Shown piece after piece: positions 34,280-42,367 of a stretch of DNA of 64,000 bases (position 1 is its first letter; every line of letters starts with the position of its first letter). The stretch is from Bradyrhizobiaceae bacterium PARB1 (GTDB lineage Bacteria; Pseudomonadota; Alphaproteobacteria; Rhizobiales; Xanthobacteraceae). The stretch covers positions 1 to 64,000 of the forward strand of contig NKIY01000003.1 in assembly GCA_002256345.1 (NCBI GenBank), written 5' to 3'. A program made the position numbers and the translations under genes. The notes under the pieces are model-generated. The model saw nothing but the letters and a program-made list of their open reading frames with translations. It did no database searches and was not told the DNA's origin.

Positions 34280-34792
34280 AAACAGCCCCGTCATTCCTGA
34301 ATTCATGCGATCCCGTTCTCGCGGCGCGTTTGCGCCCGAGGTGTGAGCATTCCTTCCGCCCTCTTCGCAAAGAGGGCGCACGGAACGCCGGGTGCCCAAA
34401 GCACCCATGGCCTGCACGCCGATGCGGTCTTCCGCATGGAATGCGCACAGGACTTCCGGAGACCCCAGGCGAGTGCCCAGCGTTCCGCGCGCGATGCGCT
34501 TCCGGTTGCTTCGTGCTCTCCAGGGTGCTGACTGGTCACCCTCGGGTTGAGATTGTTTCTCAAGGCCGGTTGACCAGGAGAACCCTCGACCCCTCGCGCC
34601 TCTAGGCACGGGACGGCACGACTTGGCCGGCGCTCTCGGACATGGCCCATCCAGCGCCTTGGAACGATGACTCACAGTGCCTCTCGGCCCCGCCCTGTCA
34701 CCTTCCCGCCGCGCCTGACGCCGAGAGCGTCACCGCATCCCACCTCGCAGATCGTGACGATCGCGAACCACCCCTCTCAGTGAGGCGGGACA
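34280..34792 (-). other. Structured gene-free element, possibly transcribed
   Basis: About 510 bases full of hairpins: GCCCTCTT/AAGAGGGC, GGGTGC/GCACCC, ATGCGG/CCGCAT and AGGGTG/CACCCT, with a long-range pair between GGCGCTCTCGG and CCGAGAGCG. Both strands carry open frames, but their products are low-complexity Arg/Ala/Pro-rich and none has a start site or family. A good sigma-70 promoter on the minus strand at 34799-34826 points into the element. It is best described as a conserved-looking repeat or non-coding RNA candidate. Confidence 0.45.
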
Positions 34793-34798
34793 GGTCGG

Positions 34799-34826
34799 AT
34801 AATAATCCTTTCGGGAAAATCGTCAA
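34799..34826 (-). promoter_or_regulatory. Sigma-70 type promoter reading into the structured element
   Basis: On the minus strand TTGACG (34826-34821) and TATTAT (34804-34799) are separated by 16 bases. A start near 34792 would transcribe the gene-free element toward 34280. It is among the best -35/-10 matches I noticed in the window, and no gene lies directly behind it. Confidence 0.5.
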
Positions 34827-34873
34827 GAACAAAACAGGAATATTTTCTGAGCGCCGTTCGTCCTGCCCCACGC

Positions 34874-35028
34874 GTCATTCCGGGGACGGACCGGCGTCGC
34901 AGACGGCGGGACGGAGCCCGGAATCTCGACGTGTTCATCACCTCTGTCCGCATGGTGGGAGAGAGGTGATGAACATTACGGGATTCCGGGTTCGCATCCG
35001 GCAAGGGCCGGCTGCGCCCCGGAATGAC
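34874..35028. repeat. GTCATTCCGGGG-type repeat with internal hairpin
   Basis: Ends GTCATTCCGGGG and CCCCGGAATGAC are inverted; inner units GGAGCCCGGAATCTC and GGATTCCGGGTTC also pair, and TGTTCATCACCTCT pairs with AGAGGTGATGAACA in the middle. This is a typical Bradyrhizobiaceae intergenic repeat. Confidence 0.75.
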
Positions 35029-35051
35029 AGTGTGGGGCCGGGCTCGCGCCC

Positions 35052-35510
35052 TCAGCGCGGCACAACTGCCGTCGCTTCGATCTCCACGCGCGCCGCGCGT
35101 TCGACCAGGCGGACCACCTGCACCAGCGCCATCGCCGGATAATGCGCACCGAGAACTTCGCGATAGGCGGCGCCGAGCGCCTTGAGGCTGCTCATATATT
35201 CCTCGATATCGACGACATACCAGGTGAGCCGGACCAGATGCTCGGGTCCGGCGCCGCCCTCAGCGAGAATGTCGGCGATGTTCTGCAGCGCCTGACGAAC
35301 CTGGCCCACAAAATCCGGCTTCAGCTTTTCCTCGGCGTCCCAGCCGATCACGCCGCCGGTGACCACGATGCGGCCGTCCGCGGTCATGCCATTGGCATAG
35401 CCCTTCGGCTTCGGCCAGCCCGATGGCTGCAACACGCGCACGCCCGACGGCGCGCTCTCGGCCTTCGTACCTGGCACCACGGTCAATGTCGGCCCCTTTG
35501 GTGACGTCAC
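35052..35510 (-). CDS. RidA-family enamine/imine deaminase-like protein
   Basis: 152 residues with the YjgF/RidA fold: VRVLQPSGWPKPKGYANGM, GGVIGWDAEEK, FVGQVRQALQNIADILAEGGAGPEHLVRLTWYV and the C-terminal ARVEIEATAVVP with the conserved Arg that holds the substrate carboxylate. RidA proteins hydrolyse reactive enamines/imines to ketone and ammonia. The GTG start is 33 bases after the CoA-ligase stop, so the two form an operon. In this pathway RidA could release the amino group from the enamine product of the ring-reducing oxygenase (inference). Confidence 0.85.
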   Translation of the reverse strand: MTSPKGPTLTVVPGTKAESAPSGVRVLQPSGWPKPKGYANGMTADGRIVVTGGVIGWDAEEKLKPDFVGQVRQALQNIADILAEGGAGPEHLVRLTWYVVDIEEYMSSLKALGAAYREVLGAHYPAMALVQVVRLVERAARVEIEATAVVPR

Positions 35511-35542
35511 CGGGCAATACTCCTCAATTCACATCTTCATAT

Positions 35543-37207
35543 TCAGGCCGCGGCGACGGAGGCCGTCTCCGCAGCCAGCTTGCGCAGCGCAAAGCGCTGC
35601 AGCTTGCCGGTCTGGGTCTTCGGCAGCTGCTGGACGAATTCGATCGCGCGCGGATACTTGTACGGCGCAATCTCACGTTTGACGTGGTTCTGCAACTCCG
35701 TGACCAGCGCATCGCTTGGCGAATGGCCCGGTGCCAGAACGACATAGGCCTTCACGATCATGCCGCGATCGGGATCGGGGCAACCGACAACCCCTGCTTC
35801 TGCGACCGCATCATGGGTGAGCAATGCGGCTTCGACATCGGGACCGGCAATATTGTAGCCGGACGAGACGATCATGTCGTCGGAGCGCGACTGGTACCAG
35901 AAGTAACCGTCCTCATCCATCACGAATGTATCGCCGGTCAGGTTCCAGCCGTTCTGGACATATTTGGTCTGACGCGGATCGGCCATGTATTTGCAGCCTG
36001 TCGGACCGCGGACGGCGAGACGTCCCATGGTACCGGGCATCACGTCATTGCCGTTGTCATCGACGATCTTCGCCTCGTAGCCCGGCACCGGCTTGCCGGT
36101 GGAACCCGGACGAATTTCATCTTCGATCGAGCAAATGAAGATGTGCAGCATCTCGGTGCCGCCGATGCCGTCCATCAGCTTGATACCCGTCGCCTTGTAC
36201 CAGGCATCGAAAGTGCCCTTCGGCAGCGTCTCGCCGGCGGAGACGCATTTTCGCAGCGACGACAGATCGTAACTGTCGATCTTGCTCAGGATGGCACGAT
36301 ATGCAGTCGGAGCCGTGAAGGTGACGGTGACCTTGTGCCTGGCGATCTCGGTGGCGAGATCGTCGGGCGTGGTCTTCTCCGGCACGACGAAGGACGCGCC
36401 GATATGCAGCGGGAACAGCACGCCGCCGAAGCCGAAGGTGAAAGCGAGCGGCGCGGAGCCGATGAAGCGATCATCGGCCGAGGCGCGAAGGACGTTGCGC
36501 GCAAAGCCGTCGCAGACAGCCAGCATATCGCGGTGGAAATGCATCGTGCCCTTCGGATCGCCGGTGGTGCCCGACGTGAATGCGATCAGACAGATGTCGT
36601 CGGCGGCTGTATCGACCGCTCTGAATTCCGGGCTGGCATCGGCGATCAACGCTTCCAGCGAAGTGTCCTTGCCGGTGCCCCAATAGACCACGCGCTTCAT
36701 CTCCGGGGCGCTCGCGACGGCCTTGTCGAGTTCGTCGGAGAGTTTACCGTCGCACAGCGCGATCGCGATCTTCGCCTTCTGAATCGGATAGATCAGCTCT
36801 TTCGCGCGCAGCAGCGGCATGGTGGCGACGCAGACGCCGCCGGCCTTGATGATAGCGAGATAGGCCGCAACCATCATCGGATTGTTGGCGGAACGCAGCA
36901 GCACGCGGCCGCCGGGCACGAGGCCGAGCTTGTTCACCAGCACATTGCTGATCCTGTTCACCAGCTCATAGAGCTGGCGATAGGTGTAGCTCTCGTTCGG
37001 GCCGATCATGCACATCGCGTCGCCGCGCCCTTCCGCGACCCAGCGATCGAGAAAAGGCACCACGCAATTGATGCGCTCGGGGTAGTGGAATTCGGGACGC
37101 GTGAAGGTGAATTCCGGCAACTGCTCCGCCGGCGGCATGTTGTCCCACGCGAAGGTGTCCACATGCGCGGTGTAGCGCTTCCCCGTCTGTATATCGGCAG
37201 CGGCCAT
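35543..37207 (-). CDS. abmG: 2-Aminobenzoate-CoA ligase-like acyl-CoA synthetase
   Basis: 554 residues of the ANL superfamily, benzoate-CoA-ligase branch. The P-loop is TSGTTGDPKG at 211-220, the A5 region reads DGIGGTEM, the hinge is near YFWYQSRSDDMI and the catalytic Lys lies in TQTGKLQR near the C-terminus. It should activate a benzoate to its CoA thioester with ATP. The 2-aminobenzoate assignment rests on resemblance to this branch plus the linked monooxygenase/reductase, RidA and formamidase-like genes; benzoate or salicylate are alternatives. A candidate MarR site lies 46 bases upstream. Confidence 0.75.
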   Translation of the reverse strand: MAAADIQTGKRYTAHVDTFAWDNMPPAEQLPEFTFTRPEFHYPERINCVVPFLDRWVAEGRGDAMCMIGPNESYTYRQLYELVNRISNVLVNKLGLVPGGRVLLRSANNPMMVAAYLAIIKAGGVCVATMPLLRAKELIYPIQKAKIAIALCDGKLSDELDKAVASAPEMKRVVYWGTGKDTSLEALIADASPEFRAVDTAADDICLIAFTSGTTGDPKGTMHFHRDMLAVCDGFARNVLRASADDRFIGSAPLAFTFGFGGVLFPLHIGASFVVPEKTTPDDLATEIARHKVTVTFTAPTAYRAILSKIDSYDLSSLRKCVSAGETLPKGTFDAWYKATGIKLMDGIGGTEMLHIFICSIEDEIRPGSTGKPVPGYEAKIVDDNGNDVMPGTMGRLAVRGPTGCKYMADPRQTKYVQNGWNLTGDTFVMDEDGYFWYQSRSDDMIVSSGYNIAGPDVEAALLTHDAVAEAGVVGCPDPDRGMIVKAYVVLAPGHSPSDALVTELQNHVKREIAPYKYPRAIEFVQQLPKTQTGKLQRFALRKLAAETASVAAA

Positions 37208-37252
37208 AACATGCTCCTGCGTCCGGACGCGTCGAGGCGTCGCTGGAAATCA

Positions 37253-37265
37253 TTTTAGACTTAAA
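37253..37265 (-). promoter_or_regulatory. Candidate MarR operator, site 1
   Basis: Reads TTTAAGTCTAAAA on the minus strand, identical to site 6 (55151). It lies 46 bases upstream of the CoA-ligase/ridA operon and fits the 13-base consensus TTTAARYYTMAAR shared by seven sites in this window. Confidence 0.65.
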
Positions 37266-37372
37266 ACATATCGGCGCAACTGCGGAAATCGGGGGCACGC
37301 TGAAATTTTTGGCGCGGACTGGCGATTGCCGCGGATAGTTTGGGCAGATGGCCTAGCGTTTAATCCGCTCCT

Positions 37373-37500
37373 GTGTCCCGGACGCGATGCGGCATACAAT
37401 GCCGCTTCGCAGAGCCGGTACCGTCAAAGGCTCCAGCGACAGGTACGGTCCCGGCTCTGCGGAGCAGCGTTTCACGCTGCACCGCGCCCGGGATACAGGC
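37373..37500. repeat. GTCCCGG-type palindromic repeat, copy 2
   Basis: Outer ends TGTGTCCCGGACGCGATGC and GCACCGCGCCCGGGATACAGG are inverted; internal GAGCCGGTACCGT and ACGGTCCCGGCTC segments also pair. Related to copies at 13289 and 57341. It sits between the convergent-facing ends of the CoA-ligase promoter region and the hydrolase gene. Confidence 0.7.
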
Positions 37501-37511
37501 GGAAGCAAAGA

Positions 37512-38327
37512 CTACGCAGTTGCCAGCGCGTTCAACCGCTGCACCATCTCCGAATCCGGATCAGCGAGCGGTGCGATGGCGGTGAAATGATTGGCGCCGG
37601 GAATGGTATCGTAGCGCGTCGGAATCGCCCTGCCCCAGACCTCGACAATGCTGCGGCTCTGGCGGAAATATTCGCTGCTCTCTTCTCCGCCAACGACCGC
37701 ATCGAGGCTGCCATGGGACGGCACCGGGCCGAACAACGGGCTGACGGCGCGGGCGCTGGCCTCGTCGAGCTGCAGCGCCCTGTTAAGGGAGGTCGGTACC
37801 AGCGGCGGTAGATCGAACAGACCGGAAATGGAGTAAGCCGCCCTCACAGTGTCGTTCGACAATACAGGATCAATCGCCTTCCAGTCGGTCGCCAGCATGC
37901 AGGCGGCGAGATGGCCGCCAGCCGAATGGCCGGAGATCACCAGCGGCCGGGTGAGTTTTGCAAGCTCGCATACCGCCATGCGCATTTGCGCGACAATATC
38001 GGCCACCGAGACCTGCGGGCAGAGATCGTAACTCGGCATCGCGACGCTGACGCCATGGCTGGTGAGGCCACGCGACAGATGGCTGAAGAAAGATGCGTCC
38101 AGCGCCTGCCAATAGCCGCCGTGAATGAAGACCACGATCGGACCTCGATCGGCAGCCGCGAAATAGTCGATCGCATGACGCGCGCCGGCCCCATAGGGAA
38201 TGACATCAGGTACATTCCCCTGCTCGCGCCAGGCCTTGGCATCGCGCGCCCAGCCGGCGATGAGTTCGCTGCTTTCGGGCACACGAGCGCGGTTGTTGTA
38301 TTCGGCTTCGAGATCGATGGCAGTCAT
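37512..38327 (-). CDS. Alpha/beta hydrolase, kynurenine formamidase-like
   Basis: 271 residues from ATG 38327, overlapping the stop of marR by ATGA. The motif HGGYW at 69-73 and the nucleophile elbow GHSAG at 133-137 (S135), with a late GANHF His, are the pattern of animal-type arylformamidases, which hydrolyse N-formylkynurenine; relatives hydrolyse N-formylanthranilate. Such an enzyme would feed anthranilate into the ring-degradation genes around it. No kynureninase or tryptophan dioxygenase is present in the window, so an N-formylanthranilate or other carbamoyl substrate is equally possible. Confidence 0.75.
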   Translation of the reverse strand: MTAIDLEAEYNNRARVPESSELIAGWARDAKAWREQGNVPDVIPYGAGARHAIDYFAAADRGPIVVFIHGGYWQALDASFFSHLSRGLTSHGVSVAMPSYDLCPQVSVADIVAQMRMAVCELAKLTRPLVISGHSAGGHLAACMLATDWKAIDPVLSNDTVRAAYSISGLFDLPPLVPTSLNRALQLDEASARAVSPLFGPVPSHGSLDAVVGGEESSEYFRQSRSIVEVWGRAIPTRYDTIPGANHFTAIAPLADPDSEMVQRLNALATA

Positions 38328-38824
38328 GGCACCTTGGCAGCTTTTTGCCCGGCCTTTTGCGCCGAGCCTTTTGTCTTGGCCAGCAGGCGCATCAGCTCGC
38401 GCACATCCTTCGGCGTCAGATCCGTAAATATCTCGGAGATCCACGTCTCGTGCTCCTCCGCCATCCGGCGAAACTCGGCGCGGCCGAGCTTTGTCAGGCG
38501 GATCACCTGGACGCGGCGGTCGGTGTCCGAGGTACGGCGGTCAACATGACCGGATTCGACGAGGCGCTCGACGAGGCCCGTCACATTGCCGTTCGACACC
38601 ATCATGCGCTTGGAGACGTCCGACAGGGTCATGCCGTCGGGGACCTTATCGAGCTGCGCCATCAGATCGAAACGCGGCAGCGTGACATCGAAGCGCTCAC
38701 GCAGGCGGCTGCGCACTTCGCCCTCGATCAGGGTGGTGCATGTCAGCAAGCGCAGCCATAGCCGCAGCTCATCGCCGTGATCTTCAGGGAGTTCGACAGC
38801 CTTGGTCTCGGAGTCGAGAATCAT
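38324..38824 (-). CDS. MarR-family regulator of the aromatic cluster
   Basis: 166 residues with a MarR winged helix (about 35-130): LPRFDLMAQLDKVPDGMTLSDVSKRMMVSNGNVTGLVERLVESGHVDRRTSDTDRRVQVIRLT. It is similar in layout to regulators of benzoate and aryl-CoA degradation, which bind the aryl-CoA or free acid. It is encoded centrally in the cluster, is coupled to the formamidase-like gene and faces the liv transporter across an intergenic region carrying site 2. The seven shared operator-like sites make it the best candidate regulator of the whole block. Confidence 0.85.
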   Translation of the reverse strand: MILDSETKAVELPEDHGDELRLWLRLLTCTTLIEGEVRSRLRERFDVTLPRFDLMAQLDKVPDGMTLSDVSKRMMVSNGNVTGLVERLVESGHVDRRTSDTDRRVQVIRLTKLGRAEFRRMAEEHETWISEIFTDLTPKDVRELMRLLAKTKGSAQKAGQKAAKVP

Positions 38825-38982
38825 GATGCGATCTTACCAGTCCGGTCGCCCGGCAGCGGATATCGCCGCCGTCCATCCACAAACGCCATGCTGCAACTGC
38901 GATCTTTTGACCTTCAAGCAATTTTCACACAACCGCAAGCCAAAACGCCGCAGGTCCACCAATCCTTGATTTCAAATAATTC

Positions 38983-38995
38983 TTTAAGCTTCAAG
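38983..38995. promoter_or_regulatory. Candidate MarR operator, site 2 (marR/liv intergenic)
   Basis: TTTAAGCTTCAAG on the plus strand, 159 bases upstream of marR and 178 bases upstream of the transporter binding-protein gene. Fits the common consensus; could mediate autoregulation and transporter control. Confidence 0.65.
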
Positions 38996-39000
38996 TAAAT

Positions 39001-39016
39001 TGGCCTGCCCCTTGCA
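39001..39016 (+). promoter_or_regulatory. Sigma-54-like promoter upstream of the liv operon
   Basis: TGGCCTGCCCCTTGCA has the -24 GG and -12 GC of sigma-54 promoters at exact spacing and matches TGGCACG-N4-TTGCA at all but two positions. It lies 157 bases before the binding-protein start and only five bases after the MarR-like site 2. No sigma-54 activator gene is in the window. Confidence 0.45.
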
Positions 39017-39172
39017 TAGTCTCCGCTATCGTGTTCTTGCGCCCAAAGACTGAGCAACATTGCTTGCGGCAGCCGCCACGCTCAGCTTAAGCTGCGGGCA
39101 AAAGAACACAACTCGGTTGGGTTGAAGCGCTTAAATCGGCCGCCTGTCGCCGCCGATCGGAGGAGGACACTG

Positions 39173-40360
39173 ATGAAGAAGCATCTCAAACTGGCAGGAT
39201 TTGCCGCATTGATGAGCGCCGTCGCCATGCCGGCATTGTCACAAAGTGCGGCGGCGCAGGAGAAAATCAAAGTCGGCGTGATCGTGTCGCTGTCCGGCGC
39301 CGGCGCCGTGCTCGGTCAGCAGGCCCGCGACGGCTTCAACCTCGCCGTCAAGGATCTCGGTGGCAAGATGGGCGGCAAGGACGTCGAGGTGGTGGTCGTC
39401 GATGACGAACTCAAGCCCGACGTCGCCGTCACCAAGGTCAAGGGCCTGCTGGAACGCGACAAGGTCGATTTCGTGGTCGGCCCGATCTTCTCCAACATCC
39501 TGCAGGCGATCCATAAACCGGTCACCGAGAACAAGACCTTCCTGATCTCGCCGAATGCCGGCCCGTCCAGCTACGCGGGCAAGGAGTGCAATCCGTATTT
39601 CTATGTGACGTCGTATCAGAACGACCAGATCCACCAGATCCTGGGCAACGTCGCGCAGAAGCGCGGCTACAAGAAGATCTATCTGATCACGCCGAACTAT
39701 CAGGCTGGCAAGGATTTCGTGGCCGGCGTGAAGATGGACTTCAAGGGCGACATCGTCGAAGAGAGCTACATGCCGCTCGGCACGCTCGACTTCCAGGCGG
39801 AGCTGTCGAAGATCGCTTCGATGAAGCCCGATGCCGTGCTGACCTTCATGCCAGGCGGCATGGGCGTGAATCTCGTCAAGCAGTACAAGCAGGCCGGCCT
39901 GCTCGACCGCATCCCGTTCCTCTCCACCTTCACCGTGGATGAATCGACGCTGCCGGCGCAGCAGGACGCAGCCATCGGCATGTTCGGCGGCTCCAACTGG
40001 GCGCCGAACCTCGACACTGCGCAGAACAAGAAGTTCGTCGCGGAATATGAGAAGGCCTATAACAGCGTACCGGCAACCTATGCCTTCCAGGCCTATGACG
40101 CGGCGATGCTGATCAACAGCGCCGTCTCGTCGCTGAAGGGCGACCTCTCCGACAAGACCAAGGTGGCGGCGGCGCTGAAGAAGGCCGATTTCCCCTCGAT
40201 CCGCGGCAGCTTCAAGTTCAGCAATAACGGCTATCCGATCCAGGACTTCTACCTGACCAAGGTCGCCAAGCGCGCCGATGGCAAGTTCCAGACCGAGATC
40301 GCGGAGAAGGTGTTTACCAACTACGCCGATCGCTACGCGAAGGATTGCGCCGCACAGTAA
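39173..40360 (+). CDS. Liv-type ABC transporter substrate-binding protein
   Basis: 395 residues from ATG 39173 after AGGAGGA. Signal peptide MKKHLKLAGFAALMSAVAMPALSQSAAAQ, then the type I periplasmic-binding fold (KVGVIVSLSGAGAVLGQQARDGFNLAVKDLGGKMGG, FVVGPIFSNILQAIHKPV, NAGPSSYAGKECNPYFYVTSYQNDQ). The operon of permeases and ATPases follows, and the location inside the aromatic-degradation block suggests an aromatic acid ligand such as anthranilate, as for other liv-type aromatic transporters. Confidence 0.9.
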   Translation: MKKHLKLAGFAALMSAVAMPALSQSAAAQEKIKVGVIVSLSGAGAVLGQQARDGFNLAVKDLGGKMGGKDVEVVVVDDELKPDVAVTKVKGLLERDKVDFVVGPIFSNILQAIHKPVTENKTFLISPNAGPSSYAGKECNPYFYVTSYQNDQIHQILGNVAQKRGYKKIYLITPNYQAGKDFVAGVKMDFKGDIVEESYMPLGTLDFQAELSKIASMKPDAVLTFMPGGMGVNLVKQYKQAGLLDRIPFLSTFTVDESTLPAQQDAAIGMFGGSNWAPNLDTAQNKKFVAEYEKAYNSVPATYAFQAYDAAMLINSAVSSLKGDLSDKTKVAAALKKADFPSIRGSFKFSNNGYPIQDFYLTKVAKRADGKFQTEIAEKVFTNYADRYAKDCAAQ

Positions 40361-40450
40361 CAGCGCGACGCCGATCATCGTTACCGGGCCGTCTCTGCAC
40401 AGGCGGGGCGGCCCGGTCTTTTATTCGATCCAAGGCCACAAGTTTCTCTG

Positions 40451-41371
40451 ATGACTTTGACCCTCGCCCTCGTTCAAATTCTGAACGGCCTGCAATTCGG
40501 GCTGATCCTGTTCCTGATCGCCGCCGGCCTGACGCTGGTGTTCGGCGTGATGGATTTCATCAATCTCGCCCACGGCGTGCAATACATGGTCGGCGCGTAT
40601 CTCGTCGCCGCCTTCACCGCCATGACCGGCAGCTTCTTCACCGGTCTCGCGCTGGCGCTGCCGGCCGCGCTGCTCTTTGGCCTGCTGCTGGAGATCCTGA
40701 TCTTCCGGCATCTTTATGATCGCGATCATCTCGATCAGGTGCTGGCGACCTTCGGCGTCATCATCTTCCTCAACCAGGCCGTCAAATATGTCTGGGGTGC
40801 CGCGCCGCTGAACGTGCCGATCCCCGATGCACTGTCCGGCGCCATCGAGATCACCGATGGCCTGCTCTATCCCGTCTGGCGCCTCGTCATCATCGCCGTC
40901 GGCCTCCTAGTCGGCCTCGCGCTCTATCTCGTCGTCAACAAGACCAAACTCGGCATGCTCGTGCGCGCCGGTGCGAGCAATGCGGCAATGGTCTCCGCGC
41001 TCGGCGTCAATATCCGCCTGCTCTTCACCATCGTGTTCGGCGTCGGCGCGATGCTGGCGGGCTTTGCCGGCGCCATGATCGCGCCGATCCTGTCGGTTGA
41101 ACCAGGCATGGGCGACAATGTGCTGATCTTGGCATTCGTCGTCATCGTGATCGGCGGCATCGGCTCGATCCGCGGCGCTTTCATCGCGGCGCTCCTGATC
41201 GGCCTCGTCGATACACTCGGCCGTTTCTTCGCGCCAACCCTGCTGCGCGCGCTGCTCGATCCGTCCGCTGCGAGCCAGACCGGCCGCGCGGTGGCACCGA
41301 TGCTGATCTATATCCTGATGGCTGCCGTGCTGTTCTTCCGGCCATCCGGCCTGTTCCCGGCCAAGAAGTAA
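40451..41371 (+). CDS. Branched-chain-type ABC transporter permease (LivH-like)
   Basis: 306 residues, about eight membrane segments, starting MTLTLALVQILNGLQFGLILFLIAAGLTLVFGVMDFINLAHGVQYMVGAYL, the LivH signature with the conserved NLAHG. The inner-membrane coupling loop is at about 210-240 (LGVNIRLLFTIVFGVGAMLAGFAGAMIAPI). It forms the channel with the LivM-like partner encoded 12 bases downstream. Confidence 0.92.
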   Translation: MTLTLALVQILNGLQFGLILFLIAAGLTLVFGVMDFINLAHGVQYMVGAYLVAAFTAMTGSFFTGLALALPAALLFGLLLEILIFRHLYDRDHLDQVLATFGVIIFLNQAVKYVWGAAPLNVPIPDALSGAIEITDGLLYPVWRLVIIAVGLLVGLALYLVVNKTKLGMLVRAGASNAAMVSALGVNIRLLFTIVFGVGAMLAGFAGAMIAPILSVEPGMGDNVLILAFVVIVIGGIGSIRGAFIAALLIGLVDTLGRFFAPTLLRALLDPSAASQTGRAVAPMLIYILMAAVLFFRPSGLFPAKK

Positions 41372-41383
41372 CGGGAGCAGCCT

Positions 41384-42367
41384 ATGAACAATCTCGTCGA
41401 TCTCGATGCCGCCCCGGCCCTGGCTGCACCAGCGCGCGCCAATCGTGCACTGGTGTTGCCTGCGCTGATCTTCGCAGCCTTCGCGCTGGTGCCCCTGGCA
41501 TTGCTGCTCGGACCGCAGAGCTATGTGCTCGCCGTCGTCACCCGCATCATGATCCTCGCGCTCGGTGCCATGTCGCTCGATCTCCTGATCGGCTATGGCG
41601 CCATGATCTCCTTCGGCCATGCCGCCTTCATCGGCCTCGGCGCCTATAGCGTCGCGATCCTGGCGAGCCACGGTATTACCGACGGTTTCGTCCAGCTGGC
41701 TGCGGTCGTCGCCACCTCGGTCGTCTTCGCGCTGTTCACCGGTGCGATCTCGCTGCGGACCAAGGGCGTCTATTTCATCATGATCACCCTGGCCTTCGGC
41801 CAGATGCTGTTCTTCCTGACGACATCGCTTGCCGCCTATGGCGGCGACGACGGCCTGACGCTTGCCGCACGCAGCACCTTCTTTGGCTTGAACTTTCTGA
41901 AGAACGAATTGGCGATGTACTACGTCACCTTGGGCGTGCTGCTTGGCGCTTACATCCTGCTCCGCGCCGTGGTCGCCTCGCGCTTCGGCCGCGTGCTGCG
42001 CGGCATCCGCGAAAATCCGGTGCGCATGGAGGCGATCGGCTTTGCGCCTTATCGTTACCAACTCACCGCTTATGTGATCGCAGGTCTCATCGCCGGCGTC
42101 TCCGGCTTCCTGCTGGCCAACCAGACCGAATTCGTCAGCCCCGCCTATACCGCGTGGCAGCGCTCCGGCGAACTCATCTTCGTGCTGGTGCTCGGCGGCC
42201 TCGGCTCGTTGCATGGTGCGATCCTGGGTGCCGCAGCCTTCACGCTGCTCGCCGACATCCTGTCGCACTACACCGAAAACTGGACGATGATCTTCGGGCC
42301 GATCCTGATTCTGGTCGTGCTGTTCGCGCGCGGCGGCATCCAGAGCCTGCTTGGGGGGAAGTCATGA
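41384..42367 (+). CDS. Branched-chain-type ABC transporter permease (LivM-like)
   Basis: 327 residues, about nine membrane segments with the LivM signature GAMISFGHAAFIGLGAYSVAIL and the coupling segment RFGRVLRGIRENPVRMEAIGFAPYRYQL. It is the second channel subunit. Its stop overlaps the ATPase start (ATGA). Confidence 0.92.
   Translation: MNNLVDLDAAPALAAPARANRALVLPALIFAAFALVPLALLLGPQSYVLAVVTRIMILALGAMSLDLLIGYGAMISFGHAAFIGLGAYSVAILASHGITDGFVQLAAVVATSVVFALFTGAISLRTKGVYFIMITLAFGQMLFFLTTSLAAYGGDDGLTLAARSTFFGLNFLKNELAMYYVTLGVLLGAYILLRAVVASRFGRVLRGIRENPVRMEAIGFAPYRYQLTAYVIAGLIAGVSGFLLANQTEFVSPAYTAWQRSGELIFVLVLGGLGSLHGAILGAAAFTLLADILSHYTENWTMIFGPILILVVLFARGGIQSLLGGKS

Noticed and set aside
34303-34675. 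Open frames on both strands in the 34.3-34.7 kb element
   Set aside because: Arg/Ala-rich, overlapping each other in several frames and full of hairpin sequence; better explained as non-coding repeat DNA.
40907-42268. Minus-strand open frame of 453 codons over the liv permease genes
   Set aside because: Product is low-complexity Asp/His/Gln-rich, with no start site; the plus strand encodes two canonical permeases.
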